DNA of 64,000 bases from Haloferula helveola (GCF_037076345.1 NZ_AP024702.1:1674001-1738000), one strand, 5' to 3'. Positions 15,237 through 25,986 are shown, counted from the stretch's first letter. The notes: a model not told the origin generated them from the letters alone. Translations and numbers: made by a program.

Positions 15237-16619
15237 TCAGACGGCGGACGTTTCGTCGGGTGATGCCGCTTCCGCGACATCCTCGGCATCCGCTTCTCCC
15301 TTCGCCCGGTCCCAGAACGCGACGAAGAACAGCACGGCGATCGCACCCGCCATGATTGCCGGGAGGATCCAATACTCTTTCCAAGCGCTGGCGGCGGTGG
15401 AAATCGACGCCTCACTGACAGCGGCGGGCATGTCGACCGCGAACATCTTTCCCAGCTGCTGGGCGAAGCTGAGCGTCTGCTCGCCGCGGGCTTCGGCAAT
15501 TTCGCCGCCAAGCGCCGTCGAGGGATCGACCACGGGTGCGAGCTTCGCGGCGGCAACCTTGAACCCGATGAACATCCCGACGCCTTGGGTGAAGAAGACC
15601 AACATGCTCTGCGCCTGGCCCTTCACTTCCTTGGGAGCTGCACGGTCGGTGTACATGAAGCCCGTGACGAAGAAGAAATCGTAGCAGATCCCGTGGAGAG
15701 CGATTCCGAGGAAAAGCATCCACGCGACCTGGTCGGGCGCACCGAAGGCGAAAAGCAGGTAGCGCACGACCCATGCCGCCATGCCGATCAGGATCATCCA
15801 CTTCACACCAAGCATCCGGAAGAAGAACGGAATCATCAGCATGAAGATGATCTCGGACATCTGCCCGATCGTCATCGCCGACACCGGCTGCTCGAAGCCC
15901 ATGTTGGCGAGGAAACCCGAAGTATTGGAATAGTAGTAGGCGAGCGGAATGCAGATCAGGGTCGAGCAGATGATGAAAATCAGGAACGCCGGCTTCGCCA
16001 ACAAGCGGAACGCATCGGCCATCAGCAGCGAGCGGATGTCGAGCGGCTTGCCCGCAAGCGGCGGAGGGGTGTGGGGCAGGGTGAAGCAGTAGACGCCGAG
16101 AATCAGCGACGAGTAGGCCGCCATCTTGAACAGGCTGACGTCGGCCGACCACCCGAGGAAGCCGCCGACCAATCCGGCAGCGATCCAGCCGATGGTCCCC
16201 CACACGCGAACCTTCGGAAAGACATCCCGCGGCAGGCTCGTGAAAGCGATCGTGTTGCCGAGGCCCAGCGTCGGCATGTAGCAGAGCATGTGGCCGATGA
16301 AGAGCGCGACGACCTTCTTGCCGTCGCCGGCCGCCACCGCCCCGGGCACCATCAGCATCAGCACGCCGCCAATCAGAAGCAGTACCGCCATCACCCGCTC
16401 CGAAGAGAAGAAGCGGTCTGCGACAAGACCGAGGAACAGCGGTGCGACCATCGCCGCGATCGGCGCGCTGCTGTAGGAGTCCCCGATGATGTCGGCGAGG
16501 CCGTTCCCTCCAAGGATCTGGTAGAGGGTTACGAACCACGCCCCCCAGACGAAGAATTGGAGGAACATCATGAGCGACAGGCGGGTCGCGAGCAGGCCTT
16601 GCGATTTCGGGGCTTCCAT
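15237..16619 (-). CDS. MFS transporter, nucleoside:H+ symporter-like
   Basis: The 460-residue protein has about 12 transmembrane helices. The N-terminus (LMMFLQFFVWGAWFVTLY) and the DSYSSAPIAAMVAPLFLGLVAD-type loop, here at about 48-69, resemble the nucleoside:proton symporter branch of the MFS. Such verrucomicrobial members are often beside sugar oxidoreductases, so a sugar or nucleoside could be the substrate. It is co-directional with Gfo/Idh/MocA 1 and divergent from Gfo/Idh/MocA 2, with a palindromic operator candidate between. Confidence 0.82.
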   Translation of the reverse strand: MEAPKSQGLLATRLSLMMFLQFFVWGAWFVTLYQILGGNGLADIIGDSYSSAPIAAMVAPLFLGLVADRFFSSERVMAVLLLIGGVLMLMVPGAVAAGDGKKVVALFIGHMLCYMPTLGLGNTIAFTSLPRDVFPKVRVWGTIGWIAAGLVGGFLGWSADVSLFKMAAYSSLILGVYCFTLPHTPPPLAGKPLDIRSLLMADAFRLLAKPAFLIFIICSTLICIPLAYYYSNTSGFLANMGFEQPVSAMTIGQMSEIIFMLMIPFFFRMLGVKWMILIGMAAWVVRYLLFAFGAPDQVAWMLFLGIALHGICYDFFFVTGFMYTDRAAPKEVKGQAQSMLVFFTQGVGMFIGFKVAAAKLAPVVDPSTALGGEIAEARGEQTLSFAQQLGKMFAVDMPAAVSEASISTAASAWKEYWILPAIMAGAIAVLFFVAFWDRAKGEADAEDVAEAASPDETSAV

Positions 16620-16695
16620 GGGAGCTAGTCTTCGGATTTCGTTGGCCGATCCGGCAAGCGAGAATGCGCCCTATTCGGATCACGAAGACCATTTC

Positions 16696-16713
16696 TCTCA
16701 AGAATTCCTGAGA
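16696..16713. promoter_or_regulatory. Palindromic operator candidate between divergent MFS and oxidoreductase genes
   Basis: TCTCAAGAATTCCTGAGA is an 18-base near-perfect palindrome (one mismatched pair) centred in the 173-base divergent intergenic region. Its symmetry suggests a homodimeric regulator, for example LacI- or GntR-like, controlling both directions. No regulator gene is adjacent. Confidence 0.5.
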
Positions 16714-16792
16714 ATTATCGCAATTATCCTCCCTTGCGGGTGAAAGCCCGCGCCCTTATCCACCCGTAATCGCCAGCCCAATCCGACCAATC

Positions 16793-18082
16793 ATGAATAT
16801 CGACGCCTTTAACCGCCGCAAGTTCCTCGGAGGCACCGCCGCCACCACCGCCGCGATCGGCTTTCCATCGATCCTTCGCGCCGCCGAAGACACCAAGCAA
16901 ATCAAGGTCGGTCTGATCGGTTGCGGCGGACGCGGCACCGGCGCCGCCACGCAGGCGCTCTCGGCCGACCCGAACGTGGTGCTCTGGTCGATGGGCGATG
17001 CCTTCAAGGGCGCCATCGAAGGATCGCTCAAGAATCTCAAGAACTTCGAGTCCCGTTCCGATGTTCCGGCTTCGCGGCTCTTCGCCGGACTCGACGCTTT
17101 CCAGAAGGTCATCGACAGCGGCGTGGACGTCGTCCTGCTTGCTTCGCCTCCCGGCTTCCGCCCTCAGCACCTCCGCGCGGCCATCGAGGCGGGTGTTCAC
17201 GTTTTCGCCGAGAAGCCGATGGCGATCGATATCGCCGGCGTGAAGTCGGTGGTCGAATCCGCCAAGCTGGCCAAGCAGAAGAACATCGCGATCCAACACG
17301 GCTTCTGCTGGCGCTTCGCCCCAGGCGTCCGCGCGCTTTACGACAAGATCAATTCCGGCGACCTCGGCCGTGTCGTGTCGGTCTACGGTACCTACATGGG
17401 CACCCCGCCGAAGCCTCTCCAGCCTGGCATGACCAAGCCCGAAGGCATGGCCGACGTCGAGTGGCAGGTGCGCTGGTGGAACAACTTCGAATGGCTCTCC
17501 GGCGGCCCGCTTCTCGAACAGGCCATCCACACGGTGGACAAGGTCGCATGGGCGATGGGCGATGTCGCACCGATCGCCGCGGTGGCCAACGGTGGCCGCG
17601 CGATGCGCACCGACCCCGGCAACGTTTACGACCACTACAACATCGCCTTCGAATATCCGGACGGTGTGTTCTGCCACGTCGGCGAGCGCCAGTTCCCCGG
17701 CTGCCACACCGAAGTCATCGACCGCATCTTCTGCGAAAAGGGCACCGCCATCGCACCGAACCGCCCGCAAACCAAGGGTCCGGACAACAAGACGAACTGG
17801 ATGTATCGTCCGACCGCCGGCGAGGAGCAGAACATGTATCAGGTCTGCCACAACGAGTTCTTCGCCGCGCTTCGCAAGGGCGAGATCATCAACACCGGCG
17901 AATACATGGCCAACTCGACCATGCTCGCCCTGCTCGCCCGCGAGGCGGCGCACACCGGCAAGCGCATCACGTGGGACGACATGTGGAAGGCAACCCAGGA
18001 TCAGGCTCCCGACAGCCTCAAAATGGACGACTCCTTCCCGATCGCGCCCGTTCCGGTTCCCGGAAAGCACAAGCTGATCTGA
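16793..18082 (+). CDS. Secreted Gfo/Idh/MocA family oxidoreductase 2
   Basis: The 429-residue protein carries a clear Tat signal NRRKFLGGTAATTAAIGF (7-24), a Rossmann motif VGLIGCGGRGTG (39-50) and EKP at 140-142, followed by the C-terminal sheet domain. It is a different subfamily from oxidoreductase 1 in this window. It is a periplasmic, NAD(P)-bound enzyme expected to act on a sugar or polyol. It is transcribed away from the MFS transporter and may share its regulation. Substrate not predictable from sequence alone. Confidence 0.9.
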   Translation: MNIDAFNRRKFLGGTAATTAAIGFPSILRAAEDTKQIKVGLIGCGGRGTGAATQALSADPNVVLWSMGDAFKGAIEGSLKNLKNFESRSDVPASRLFAGLDAFQKVIDSGVDVVLLASPPGFRPQHLRAAIEAGVHVFAEKPMAIDIAGVKSVVESAKLAKQKNIAIQHGFCWRFAPGVRALYDKINSGDLGRVVSVYGTYMGTPPKPLQPGMTKPEGMADVEWQVRWWNNFEWLSGGPLLEQAIHTVDKVAWAMGDVAPIAAVANGGRAMRTDPGNVYDHYNIAFEYPDGVFCHVGERQFPGCHTEVIDRIFCEKGTAIAPNRPQTKGPDNKTNWMYRPTAGEEQNMYQVCHNEFFAALRKGEIINTGEYMANSTMLALLAREAAHTGKRITWDDMWKATQDQAPDSLKMDDSFPIAPVPVPGKHKLI

Positions 18083-18166
18083 CGTTCGCCGACTTCACTG
18101 ACTTCACGGCCGCCTCCCGCCCACCCCGGCGGCAGGCGGCCCTTTCGCTGGTCCGGCGCCTCACTC

Positions 18167-18195
18167 TGGACCTCCCCATCCTCCCCGCCTAGCTT
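18167..18195 (+). promoter_or_regulatory. Candidate promoter of the SUMF1-type gene, near-leaderless
   Basis: TGGACC (18167-18172), a 17-base spacer and TAGCTT (18190-18195). Transcription would start about seven bases later, at or next to the ATG at 18203, so the mRNA could be leaderless. Confidence 0.45.
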
Positions 18196-18202
18196 TCCGC
18201 TC

Positions 18203-19318
<1,116 letters not shown>

Positions 19319-19323
19319 GGTAG

Positions 19324-19344
19324 GGACAAGCGTCCCGCTTGTCC
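19324..19344. repeat. Short perfect hairpin after the SUMF1 gene
   Basis: GGACAAGCG, loop TCC, CGCTTGTCC, starting five bases after the stop codon. There is no T-run, so it is more likely a REP-type hairpin or mRNA 3' stabiliser than an intrinsic terminator. Confidence 0.55.
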
Positions 19345-19365
19345 GATCCCCGAGCCCGGAAGCCA

Positions 19366-19716
19366 ATGAAACTGCGATGGCTTCCGATCGGCTTGGGAGT
19401 CGCGCACTCGGTCTATTGGCTCCTCGCCTTCGCGACCGTGATCTTCACTCCCTTGAGGTTTCCCGGTGTGGAGATTCCGTGGTGGGATCTCGCGGCATTG
19501 CGACTCCCCGGGCTGTGGTTGATGAACCTTGTCGCCAAAGGCTTCGAACGCCTCGGATTCGATTTCTACTGGATCCTCGATCACGGGATGGGGTGGTTCG
19601 TTGCTACCCTCGTGATCACCACCCTCGGCATCGGTGCCGGAACCTGGCTGATCACGCAGGTGATCCTGACCCGGATTCTCGCATACCGCAGCCGTCGAAA
19701 GCCCGCCCCGCAGTGA
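19366..19716 (+). CDS. Small membrane protein of unknown function
   Basis: The 116-residue protein has three predicted membrane helices (about 6-27, 40-58 and 70-98) and a basic C-terminus. The ATG at 19366 is chosen over a TTG 27 bases upstream that lies in a hairpin repeat. No family is recognised and no conserved polar residues stand out within the helices. It is followed by a palindromic repeat and then an MFS transporter on the same strand. Confidence 0.65.
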   Translation: MKLRWLPIGLGVAHSVYWLLAFATVIFTPLRFPGVEIPWWDLAALRLPGLWLMNLVAKGFERLGFDFYWILDHGMGWFVATLVITTLGIGAGTWLITQVILTRILAYRSRRKPAPQ

Positions 19717-19727
19717 ACTCTCTGCTC

Positions 19728-19802
19728 ATGGACCGCGAGCTTCAGCTCGCCCCGTTGGTTCGGCAGCTCGGGTTCCGGGGCGAGCTAAAGCTCGCGGTCC
19801 AT
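19728..19802. repeat. Palindromic repeat element, copy 2 (26-bp arms, one mismatch)
   Basis: Arm 19728-19753 begins ATGGACCGCGAGC and pairs with 19777-19802 with one mismatch. The outer TGGACCGCG and internal TTCCGGGG match copy 1 at 13851-13932, while the middle of the arms differs but still pairs. Compensatory change of this kind points to a conserved hairpin, not a conserved sequence. Confidence 0.75.
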
Positions 19803-19861
19803 TCTCCGCCCACTCACCCCGCCGCTTGCCCAAGCGAGCGGTCTCATGGATTCTTCCCGCC

Positions 19862-21082
19862 GTGACCCAACCCGGACAATTCGACTTCTCCCAGCAGCGG
19901 AGAACGTTCCGGTTGGAGTTGCTGCGTTCGATCCCCCAAGGCGTGGTCGAAACTGCCGCGACGACCTTCGCGGTCTTCGTTGCGATCCGGGTCTTCAACC
20001 TTCCGCCCTGGATGAAGGGCTCGATCATCGCGTCGGGCAGCGTCGGCCTCCTCCTCAGCCTGTTCGTCGTGCAGTTGATCCGCCGGATCGGTTGTTCGGT
20101 GAATTCCGTCGCGGCTTCGCTGTGGGTCCTGTCTTCGACCGGCTTCATCACCGCCGCGCTGTCACCCGAGAATCCCACACTCTACTTCGTCGGCACCTGC
20201 TTCGCCTTCGTCTGCATGGCTTCGGGGGCGCCGTTGATGGCGCAGATCTACCGCAAGCACTACGCCGATGAGAAACGCGGTCATCTGTTCTCGCTGAGCG
20301 CGATGGTCCGGGCCTGCGTGGTCGCCCTCGCCGGGTGGACCGTCGGTCTGTGGATCGAACGCCAGGGTTTCACGCCGCTGTTTCTCACCTACGCCGGCGG
20401 CACGCTCGGCATGGCGGCGTGCGTCATGGCCATGGCGCCGGTCCGCCTGCGGCTCTCGAACCGCATCCGCTGGTTCGACGCCTTCAACCACGTCGGCCAG
20501 AATCGGGCTTTCGCCAAACTGCTGGTCGTCTGGATGCTCCTCGGTCTCGGCAACCTCACTTCATGGGCGCTGTTCGTCGAGTTCATCGGCAACCCGGTTT
20601 ACGGCTTCGGCTTCGACGCCGACCGCACCGGCTTCATCACCAGCACTATCCCGATGCTCGCCTTCATCGTGACCGTCGTACCATGGGGCCTGATCTTCGA
20701 CCGCATGCCGTTCTACCGGGTGCGCGCGGTCGTGAACCTCTTCTTCATGACCGGCACGCTGATCTACTTCCTCGGCGGTTCCGTCTTCGCGCTCTGCCTC
20801 GGCATCGCGCTGCACGGCATCGCCCGCTCCGGAGGCAACATCCTGTGGACGCTTTGGACCACACGCTTCGCCGATGAGGAGCGGGTCGGCGAATACCAGA
20901 GTGTCCACAGCTTCCTGACCGGAGTCCGTGGAGTCATCGCGCCAATGATCGCCTTCACGGTGATCCAGTATCTCGGACCGAAGTCGGTCGCGATGATGTC
21001 GGCCAGCCTCGTGCTGATCAGCACGCTCGTGATTCTTCCCGAGATCATTTCCGAATTCCGCAACGCTCCAAAAGAGGCATGA
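19862..21082 (+). CDS. MFS transporter
   Basis: The protein (406 residues from GTG 19862) has about 12 transmembrane helices and a typical MFS loop with YADEKRGHLFSLSAM in the first half. GTG 19862 is preferred; a TTG 36 bases upstream adds a short extension and is close to the palindromic repeat. The substrate is not predictable. Its stop overlaps the start of the beta-propeller/ApbE gene by four bases, so the two are co-expressed. Confidence 0.8.
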   Translation: MTQPGQFDFSQQRRTFRLELLRSIPQGVVETAATTFAVFVAIRVFNLPPWMKGSIIASGSVGLLLSLFVVQLIRRIGCSVNSVAASLWVLSSTGFITAALSPENPTLYFVGTCFAFVCMASGAPLMAQIYRKHYADEKRGHLFSLSAMVRACVVALAGWTVGLWIERQGFTPLFLTYAGGTLGMAACVMAMAPVRLRLSNRIRWFDAFNHVGQNRAFAKLLVVWMLLGLGNLTSWALFVEFIGNPVYGFGFDADRTGFITSTIPMLAFIVTVVPWGLIFDRMPFYRVRAVVNLFFMTGTLIYFLGGSVFALCLGIALHGIARSGGNILWTLWTTRFADEERVGEYQSVHSFLTGVRGVIAPMIAFTVIQYLGPKSVAMMSASLVLISTLVILPEIISEFRNAPKEA

Positions 21083-22845
21083 GAACGCTCAGCCGACTGC
21101 TTCCAATCGTCCTGCTGACCGCGTTCAGCCCGGCCGATGAGCCGGTCCGTTTCCAAGATCCCGCACTCGGCGAGGCAAGCGGACTGGCGGTATCGCCCAC
21201 CTCCCCCGGTTTCCTCTGGCTGGTCAATGACAGCGGCTCTCCGGCCAACCTCCATCTCGCGTCGAACAACGGTGCGGCCCGCGGCACCCTCAAGCTCGAG
21301 GGGGTCCGGAATATCGACTGGGAAGATCTCGCATCGTTCACCTGGAACGGCCGGGCGTGGCTGCTGGTTGCCGATGTCGGCGACAACCAAGGGCAGCGCG
21401 AAACGGTCATGTTGCATCTGGTCGCCGAGCCGAAACTTCCGCCGGCCGGTGATCAACTGGAAGCCACGGCAGCTCCCGAGTGGACGCTTCGTTTCCGCTA
21501 CGAAGACGGCCCGCGGGACTGCGAAAGCGTGTCGGTCGATCCTGCGGGCGAAGCCATCTACCTCTTGAGCAAGCGCGACCCGACACCGCGACTCTACCGC
21601 CTGCCACTCCGAAAGCCGGAAGACGGAATGATCGCCACAGCCGAATTCGTCACCGAAGCCGTGTCCCCTCCCCGGCCGAAAGGCGCGCTCCCCCACCCCT
21701 TTGGTGGGCAACCGACGGCGATGGACTTCTCGTCAGACGGTGAGATGGCGGCCATCCTCACCTACCAGGCCGCCTACCTGCTACGACGTGGATCGGCCGA
21801 AAGCTGGGCCGACGTCTTCCGCCGCAAGCCGGTCGTCCTCGGCACCCACGGGCTGCCCCAAGCCGAAGCGCTGGCCTTCACACCGGACGGTCACCAGCTC
21901 CTCGTCACCAGCGAAGGAGTCGGCAGCAAACTCGTCACCCTCGAGGTCCCATCGAGCGACGAAGTCCGCCATGACTTCAGCCGTGAGCTGATGGGGACCC
22001 GCTTCTCAATCACCTGCTACAGCGCCTATCCGGCATTGGCGGAAGCAGCGGCCAATGCCGCGTTCGCCGAAGCCGAGGCGATCAATGCAGTCGCCTCCGA
22101 CTACATCCCTGACTCCGAACTGATGCGGATCTCCACCGCTCCGGTCGGCAAAGCGGTCGAACTGTCGCCAAGCCTCTACGACCTGCTGAGCACCGCCCGG
22201 CGGATCGCGGAGGACACCGACGGCTGCTACGACCCGACGCTCGGCCCGCTTACCACGCTGTGGCGGGAGACCCGGAACACCGGAAAGCTGCCGGACGCTG
22301 CCACGCTCGATGCCGCCCGGAAGTCCAGCGGCTGGAAAAACTTCACCCTCGATCCAGAGCTCCGGACCATCACTCTTGGAGTTCCCGGCATGCGATTCGA
22401 CCTCGGAGGCATCGCCAAAGGCTACGCGGCCGACGCGATGCTTCGGACGATGGAGAAATACGGTGTAGCCCGTACTTCCGTGGTGGCCGGAGGCGATGTC
22501 GCGCTTGGAGAGCCGCCACCCGGACGGGATGCCTGGAATGTCGGGCTCAAGACCTTCGACAAATTGAAGCCGGACGAGGTCATCGGTCTCTCGGGTTCCG
22601 CGGTCTCGACTTCAGGCGACCTCCACCAGTTCGTCGAGATCGACGGGGTCCGCTACTCCCACATCCTCGATCCGAAAACCGGACTCGGACTCACCCGACC
22701 GATCGCGGTGAGCGTGATCGCACCGAGCGCGACCCTCACCGACCCCCTCGCGACCGCCGCCTGCGTTGCCGGCGCCGACAAGGCCGAATCGTTGGTGCGA
22801 AAATCCGGCGCGACCGATGTGCGAATCCGGACCCAACCCGAGTGA
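21079..22845 (+). CDS. Exported fusion of a beta-propeller domain and ApbE FAD:protein FMN transferase
   Basis: The 588-residue protein has a signal peptide (1-19). Residues about 25-295 form a propeller-like domain with repeated L-LV-D-G and AFTPDG-LLVTSEG strands. Residues about 300-588 are ApbE: LMGTRFSI (about 304-311), RFDLGGIAKGYAAD (about 439-452), VAGGDVALG and SHILDPKTG (about 526-534). ApbE attaches FMN covalently to Thr or Ser in exported flavoproteins such as Rnf and Nqr subunits. The domain fusion is uncommon; the propeller may dock a substrate. No flavinylated client gene is in the window. Confidence 0.85.
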   Translation: MRTLSRLLPIVLLTAFSPADEPVRFQDPALGEASGLAVSPTSPGFLWLVNDSGSPANLHLASNNGAARGTLKLEGVRNIDWEDLASFTWNGRAWLLVADVGDNQGQRETVMLHLVAEPKLPPAGDQLEATAAPEWTLRFRYEDGPRDCESVSVDPAGEAIYLLSKRDPTPRLYRLPLRKPEDGMIATAEFVTEAVSPPRPKGALPHPFGGQPTAMDFSSDGEMAAILTYQAAYLLRRGSAESWADVFRRKPVVLGTHGLPQAEALAFTPDGHQLLVTSEGVGSKLVTLEVPSSDEVRHDFSRELMGTRFSITCYSAYPALAEAAANAAFAEAEAINAVASDYIPDSELMRISTAPVGKAVELSPSLYDLLSTARRIAEDTDGCYDPTLGPLTTLWRETRNTGKLPDAATLDAARKSSGWKNFTLDPELRTITLGVPGMRFDLGGIAKGYAADAMLRTMEKYGVARTSVVAGGDVALGEPPPGRDAWNVGLKTFDKLKPDEVIGLSGSAVSTSGDLHQFVEIDGVRYSHILDPKTGLGLTRPIAVSVIAPSATLTDPLATAACVAGADKAESLVRKSGATDVRIRTQPE

Positions 22846-22888
22846 TCACCAAGGAGGGGCTCCCTCCGGGTGCCCTACACTTCTCCCC

Positions 22889-22906
22889 GGCACCTCCAAA
22901 GGTGCC
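22889..22906. terminator. Hairpin between convergent genes
   Basis: GGCACCT, loop CCAA, AGGTGCC lies between the stops of the propeller/ApbE gene (plus) and leuD (minus). It lacks a long T-run, so it is a weak terminator candidate or a REP-type hairpin. Confidence 0.4.
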
Positions 22907-22915
22907 GCTCCCCGC

Positions 22916-23518
22916 TCAGACGTAGTTCAGCTTCTCCGCCGTCGCCTCGATCTTCCCGCCGTTGTCAATCAGCTCCTGGATCGGATCCCAGCGACCCGCC
23001 ATCAGCGCGTCGCGGGCCGACTCGGGGATCTCGCAGGCGAAGCTCTGCCCGGCCGACGTGCGGACTTCCTTCTTCTCAAGATCGATCGTGATCTCGGTGG
23101 AAGGATCCGCCTCGACCGCCGCGCGCAGCTCGGCGATCGCCGATGCCGGGACGGTGACGCAGGGCATGCCGAGGGTCGTCGAATTGCCGAAGAAGATCTC
23201 CGCGAAGGACTGCGCGATGACCGCCTTGAAGCCGTACTTGCTCAGCGACTGGGGCGCGTGCTCGCGGGACGAGCCGCAGCCGAAGTTCACACCGCTGATC
23301 AGGATCTCGGCGCCATTGAAGCGCGGGTCGTTGAGCGGGTGATCGGTCTTCTCGCCGGTCTCGGGATCGAAGCGCACGTCGTAGAACGCGTACTCGCCGA
23401 GTCCGTCGAATGTGACGCATTTCATGAAGCGGGCCGGAATGATGCGGTCGGTGTCGATGTCGGCGCCGGGAATTTGGACGCCGCGACCGGAAACAGAGGT
23501 GATCTTTTCGAGTGCCAT
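22916..23518 (-). CDS. leuD: 3-isopropylmalate dehydratase small subunit
   Basis: LeuD is the swivel subunit of isopropylmalate isomerase, which converts 2- to 3-isopropylmalate in leucine synthesis with LeuC. The 200-residue protein has DTDRIIPAR (22-30) and the substrate-loop motif NFGCGSSREHAP (78-89). Length is normal. It is last in a three-gene operon, separated from leuC by a TraB/GumN gene. Confidence 0.95.
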   Translation of the reverse strand: MALEKITSVSGRGVQIPGADIDTDRIIPARFMKCVTFDGLGEYAFYDVRFDPETGEKTDHPLNDPRFNGAEILISGVNFGCGSSREHAPQSLSKYGFKAVIAQSFAEIFFGNSTTLGMPCVTVPASAIAELRAAVEADPSTEITIDLEKKEVRTSAGQSFACEIPESARDALMAGRWDPIQELIDNGGKIEATAEKLNYV

Positions 23519-23529
23519 GGTGGTGAAAG

Positions 23530-24462
23530 TCAGGGATTCGCGAGGGTGACGGTGTAGCCGCGGTCGGTCAGCAGGCCGACGATGTTTCCTTTGCCGAGAT
23601 AGTGGCCCGCGCCCACCGCGAAGAAGTGGGACTTGGCAGGATCCACCTTCATCCGCTCGGCCATGGTCTTGGCCATCGTCACATTGCGGTCCTGGAGCAG
23701 GCGCTTGAGGAGCTTCTCGCCGAGCTCCTTGTGCTCGCCCTTCGCCATCTCGTTCATCTGGTGCTCCATCGCACCCTCGATTTTCTTCGGGTCACCGGAG
23801 ACGTAGGCTTCAACCAGATGGGCGACCGGGTCCTCCTCCTTCCCCCGGGATTCCTTCTGCAGGCGGAGGCTCTCGGAAAGGAAGATGATCTGTTCCTCCT
23901 CCTTCAGGTCATCGAAAATCCCGAACTGGTCCTCCGGCTTCTCCAGCGCCACCGTCCCCTTGCCGGCTTCCGTCGCCTTATCCCAGACGATCCGGTCGAC
24001 CGGCGGCGAACCGCCGAGCTGCGCCTTCAGCAGCGGAATCGTGACCGCCACCGCCCAGGTCTTGAACGACTGGAAGATTCCCGACGTCAAGCCGGGCTGA
24101 ACCGCTGCGAGTTCGGCTTCGAGCTGCTTGGTCAGCTCCTCACCGATCGATGCCGACAACGTCTTGCCGTCGGTGCGCATGAAATGCTTCGCCATGCCGA
24201 GCTGCGTGGCCGGGTCCATCGAGACCTCGGTGTAAACCACGTCGCTGCCGGCGAGCGCCTTGTCCGCAGCGGGGTGGAGTTTGCCCAGCGGCCCCTCGCC
24301 AAGGTGAATCGTCCCGAACAACCACGACGGCTTCTCCAATCCGTTCCCCTCGACCTTCCACAGCAGCGGACGGAGCGGGTGCTTGGGACCATCCTCCTGG
24401 GCGGTTGCGGGAATCAGGACAAGTGCCGGCGCGATCAGGCAGGCGATCAGTTTTCGGATCAT
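23530..24462 (-). CDS. Exported TraB/GumN family protein
   Basis: The 310-residue protein has a signal peptide (1-21) and the TraB/GumN hallmarks LFGTIHLG (48-55), a central YTEVSMDPAT segment and AVGAGHYLGKGNIVGLL near 284-300. The family resembles Tiki-type metalloproteases, with GxxH motifs as metal ligands; bacterial roles are mostly unknown. It sits between leuC and leuD with gaps of 14 and 11 bases, a placement that does not follow from leucine synthesis. Confidence 0.85.
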   Translation of the reverse strand: MIRKLIACLIAPALVLIPATAQEDGPKHPLRPLLWKVEGNGLEKPSWLFGTIHLGEGPLGKLHPAADKALAGSDVVYTEVSMDPATQLGMAKHFMRTDGKTLSASIGEELTKQLEAELAAVQPGLTSGIFQSFKTWAVAVTIPLLKAQLGGSPPVDRIVWDKATEAGKGTVALEKPEDQFGIFDDLKEEEQIIFLSESLRLQKESRGKEEDPVAHLVEAYVSGDPKKIEGAMEHQMNEMAKGEHKELGEKLLKRLLQDRNVTMAKTMAERMKVDPAKSHFFAVGAGHYLGKGNIVGLLTDRGYTVTLANP

Positions 24463-24476
24463 CAGTCTCGGATCGT

Positions 24477-25895
24477 TCAGGCTGCGGCGTGGGCGATGTC
24501 GAACACCTCGCGGGCGTCGGCCACGGCTCCCTCGACAGCGGCGGCCGCCACCATCACGGGTGACATCAGGATCGTCCTGCCGGTCGGCGAGCCTTGCCGT
24601 CCCTTGAAGTTGCGGTTCGAGGACGACGCACAGATCTGGTCACCGACGAGTTTGTCGGGATTCATTGCGAGGCACATCGAACACCCGGCGCCGCGCCACT
24701 CGAATCCGGCCTCTTCGAAGATCTTGTCGAGACCTTCCTGCTGGCACTGGTGCGCGACGATCTGCGATCCCGGGACCGCAATGGCTTTCACGCCTTCGGC
24801 CACCTTGCGACCCTTGAGGAAACGGGCGGCTTCGCGGAAATCGGACAGCCGGCCGTTGGTGCAGGATCCGAGGAAGGCGACATCGATCTTTACACCCTTG
24901 ATCGGCGTTCCGGCCGGCAACTTCATGTAGGCGAGGGCTTCCTCGATGGTCGCCTTCTGCTCGGGCGTTTCGGCCGTAGCCGGATCCGGAATGCTTTCGG
25001 AAACGGCGATCCCGTGGTCGGGCGAGATTCCCCACGTCACGGTCGGCTCGATGTCCGCCGCGTCGATCTTCACGATGTCGTCGTAAACGGCATCGGCATC
25101 GGAAGCGAAGGACAGCCAGCGGGAGGCGGTCGCTTCGAAGTCGTCCATGTCGACGTAGGGGCGGCCCTTCAGGTAATCGACCGTCTTCTGGTCCGGGTTG
25201 ACGTAGCCGCAGCGCGCACCGCCTTCGATGGCCATGTTGCAGACGGTCATCCGCTCTTCCATCGTCATGTTGTCGAAAACTTCACCGGCATACTCATAGG
25301 CGTAGCCGATGCCGCCCTTCGCACCCAGCAGGCGGATGATGTGAAGCGTGACGTCCTTGGCATAGACTCCCGGACGGAGCGTGCCGTTGACTTCGATGCG
25401 ACGCACTTTCAGGGGCTCCATCGCCATGGTCTGGGTGGCGAGCACGTCGCGCACCTGGGTGGTGCCGATGCCGAATGCGATCGCGCCGAAGGCACCATGG
25501 GTCGCGGTGTGCGAGTCACCGCAGGCGATCGTGGTGCCGGGCTGGGTGATGCCCTGCTCCGGACCGACGACGTGAACGATGCCCTGCTTGCCGGAGGCGA
25601 GGTCGAAATAGGTGATCCCGAACTCGTCGGCATTCTGCCGCAGCGCGCTCATCATGTCGGCCGCCAACGGATCCGCCGGCGCGTCCTGGTTCACCGTCGG
25701 CACGATGTGGTCGATGGTGGCGAAGGTGCGCTTCGGGTACTTCACGCTCAGGCCGAGATCCCGAAGCATCCCGAAGGCCTGCGGCGAGGTGACTTCATGG
25801 ATCAGGTGGGTGCCGATGAAGAGTTGCGTGCGACCGTCGGCCAGCGTGCCGACGCTGTGGGATTCCCAGACTTTTTGGTAGAGGCTCTTGCCCAT
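24477..25895 (-). CDS. leuC: 3-isopropylmalate dehydratase large subunit
   Basis: LeuC is the aconitase-like iron-sulfur subunit of isopropylmalate isomerase. The 472-residue protein has the cluster-binding cysteines in FLGSCTNGR and [22 protein letters not shown] near the N-terminus and [14 protein letters not shown]. Length is standard. It begins the leuC-TraB-leuD operon; a promoter candidate lies 92 bases upstream. Confidence 0.96.
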   Translation of the reverse strand: MGKSLYQKVWESHSVGTLADGRTQLFIGTHLIHEVTSPQAFGMLRDLGLSVKYPKRTFATIDHIVPTVNQDAPADPLAADMMSALRQNADEFGITYFDLASGKQGIVHVVGPEQGITQPGTTIACGDSHTATHGAFGAIAFGIGTTQVRDVLATQTMAMEPLKVRRIEVNGTLRPGVYAKDVTLHIIRLLGAKGGIGYAYEYAGEVFDNMTMEERMTVCNMAIEGGARCGYVNPDQKTVDYLKGRPYVDMDDFEATASRWLSFASDADAVYDDIVKIDAADIEPTVTWGISPDHGIAVSESIPDPATAETPEQKATIEEALAYMKLPAGTPIKGVKIDVAFLGSCTNGRLSDFREAARFLKGRKVAEGVKAIAVPGSQIVAHQCQQEGLDKIFEEAGFEWRGAGCSMCLAMNPDKLVGDQICASSSNRNFKGRQGSPTGRTILMSPVMVAAAAVEGAVADAREVFDIAHAAA

Positions 25896-25986
25896 GTTCT
25901 CGGTGGATGAATGGAGGCGGCGAGGGTGGAAATCACCGGCTCACGGCCTGCCCGCCACGGCCCGGTGGGCGACGGCGGGGGGCGGA

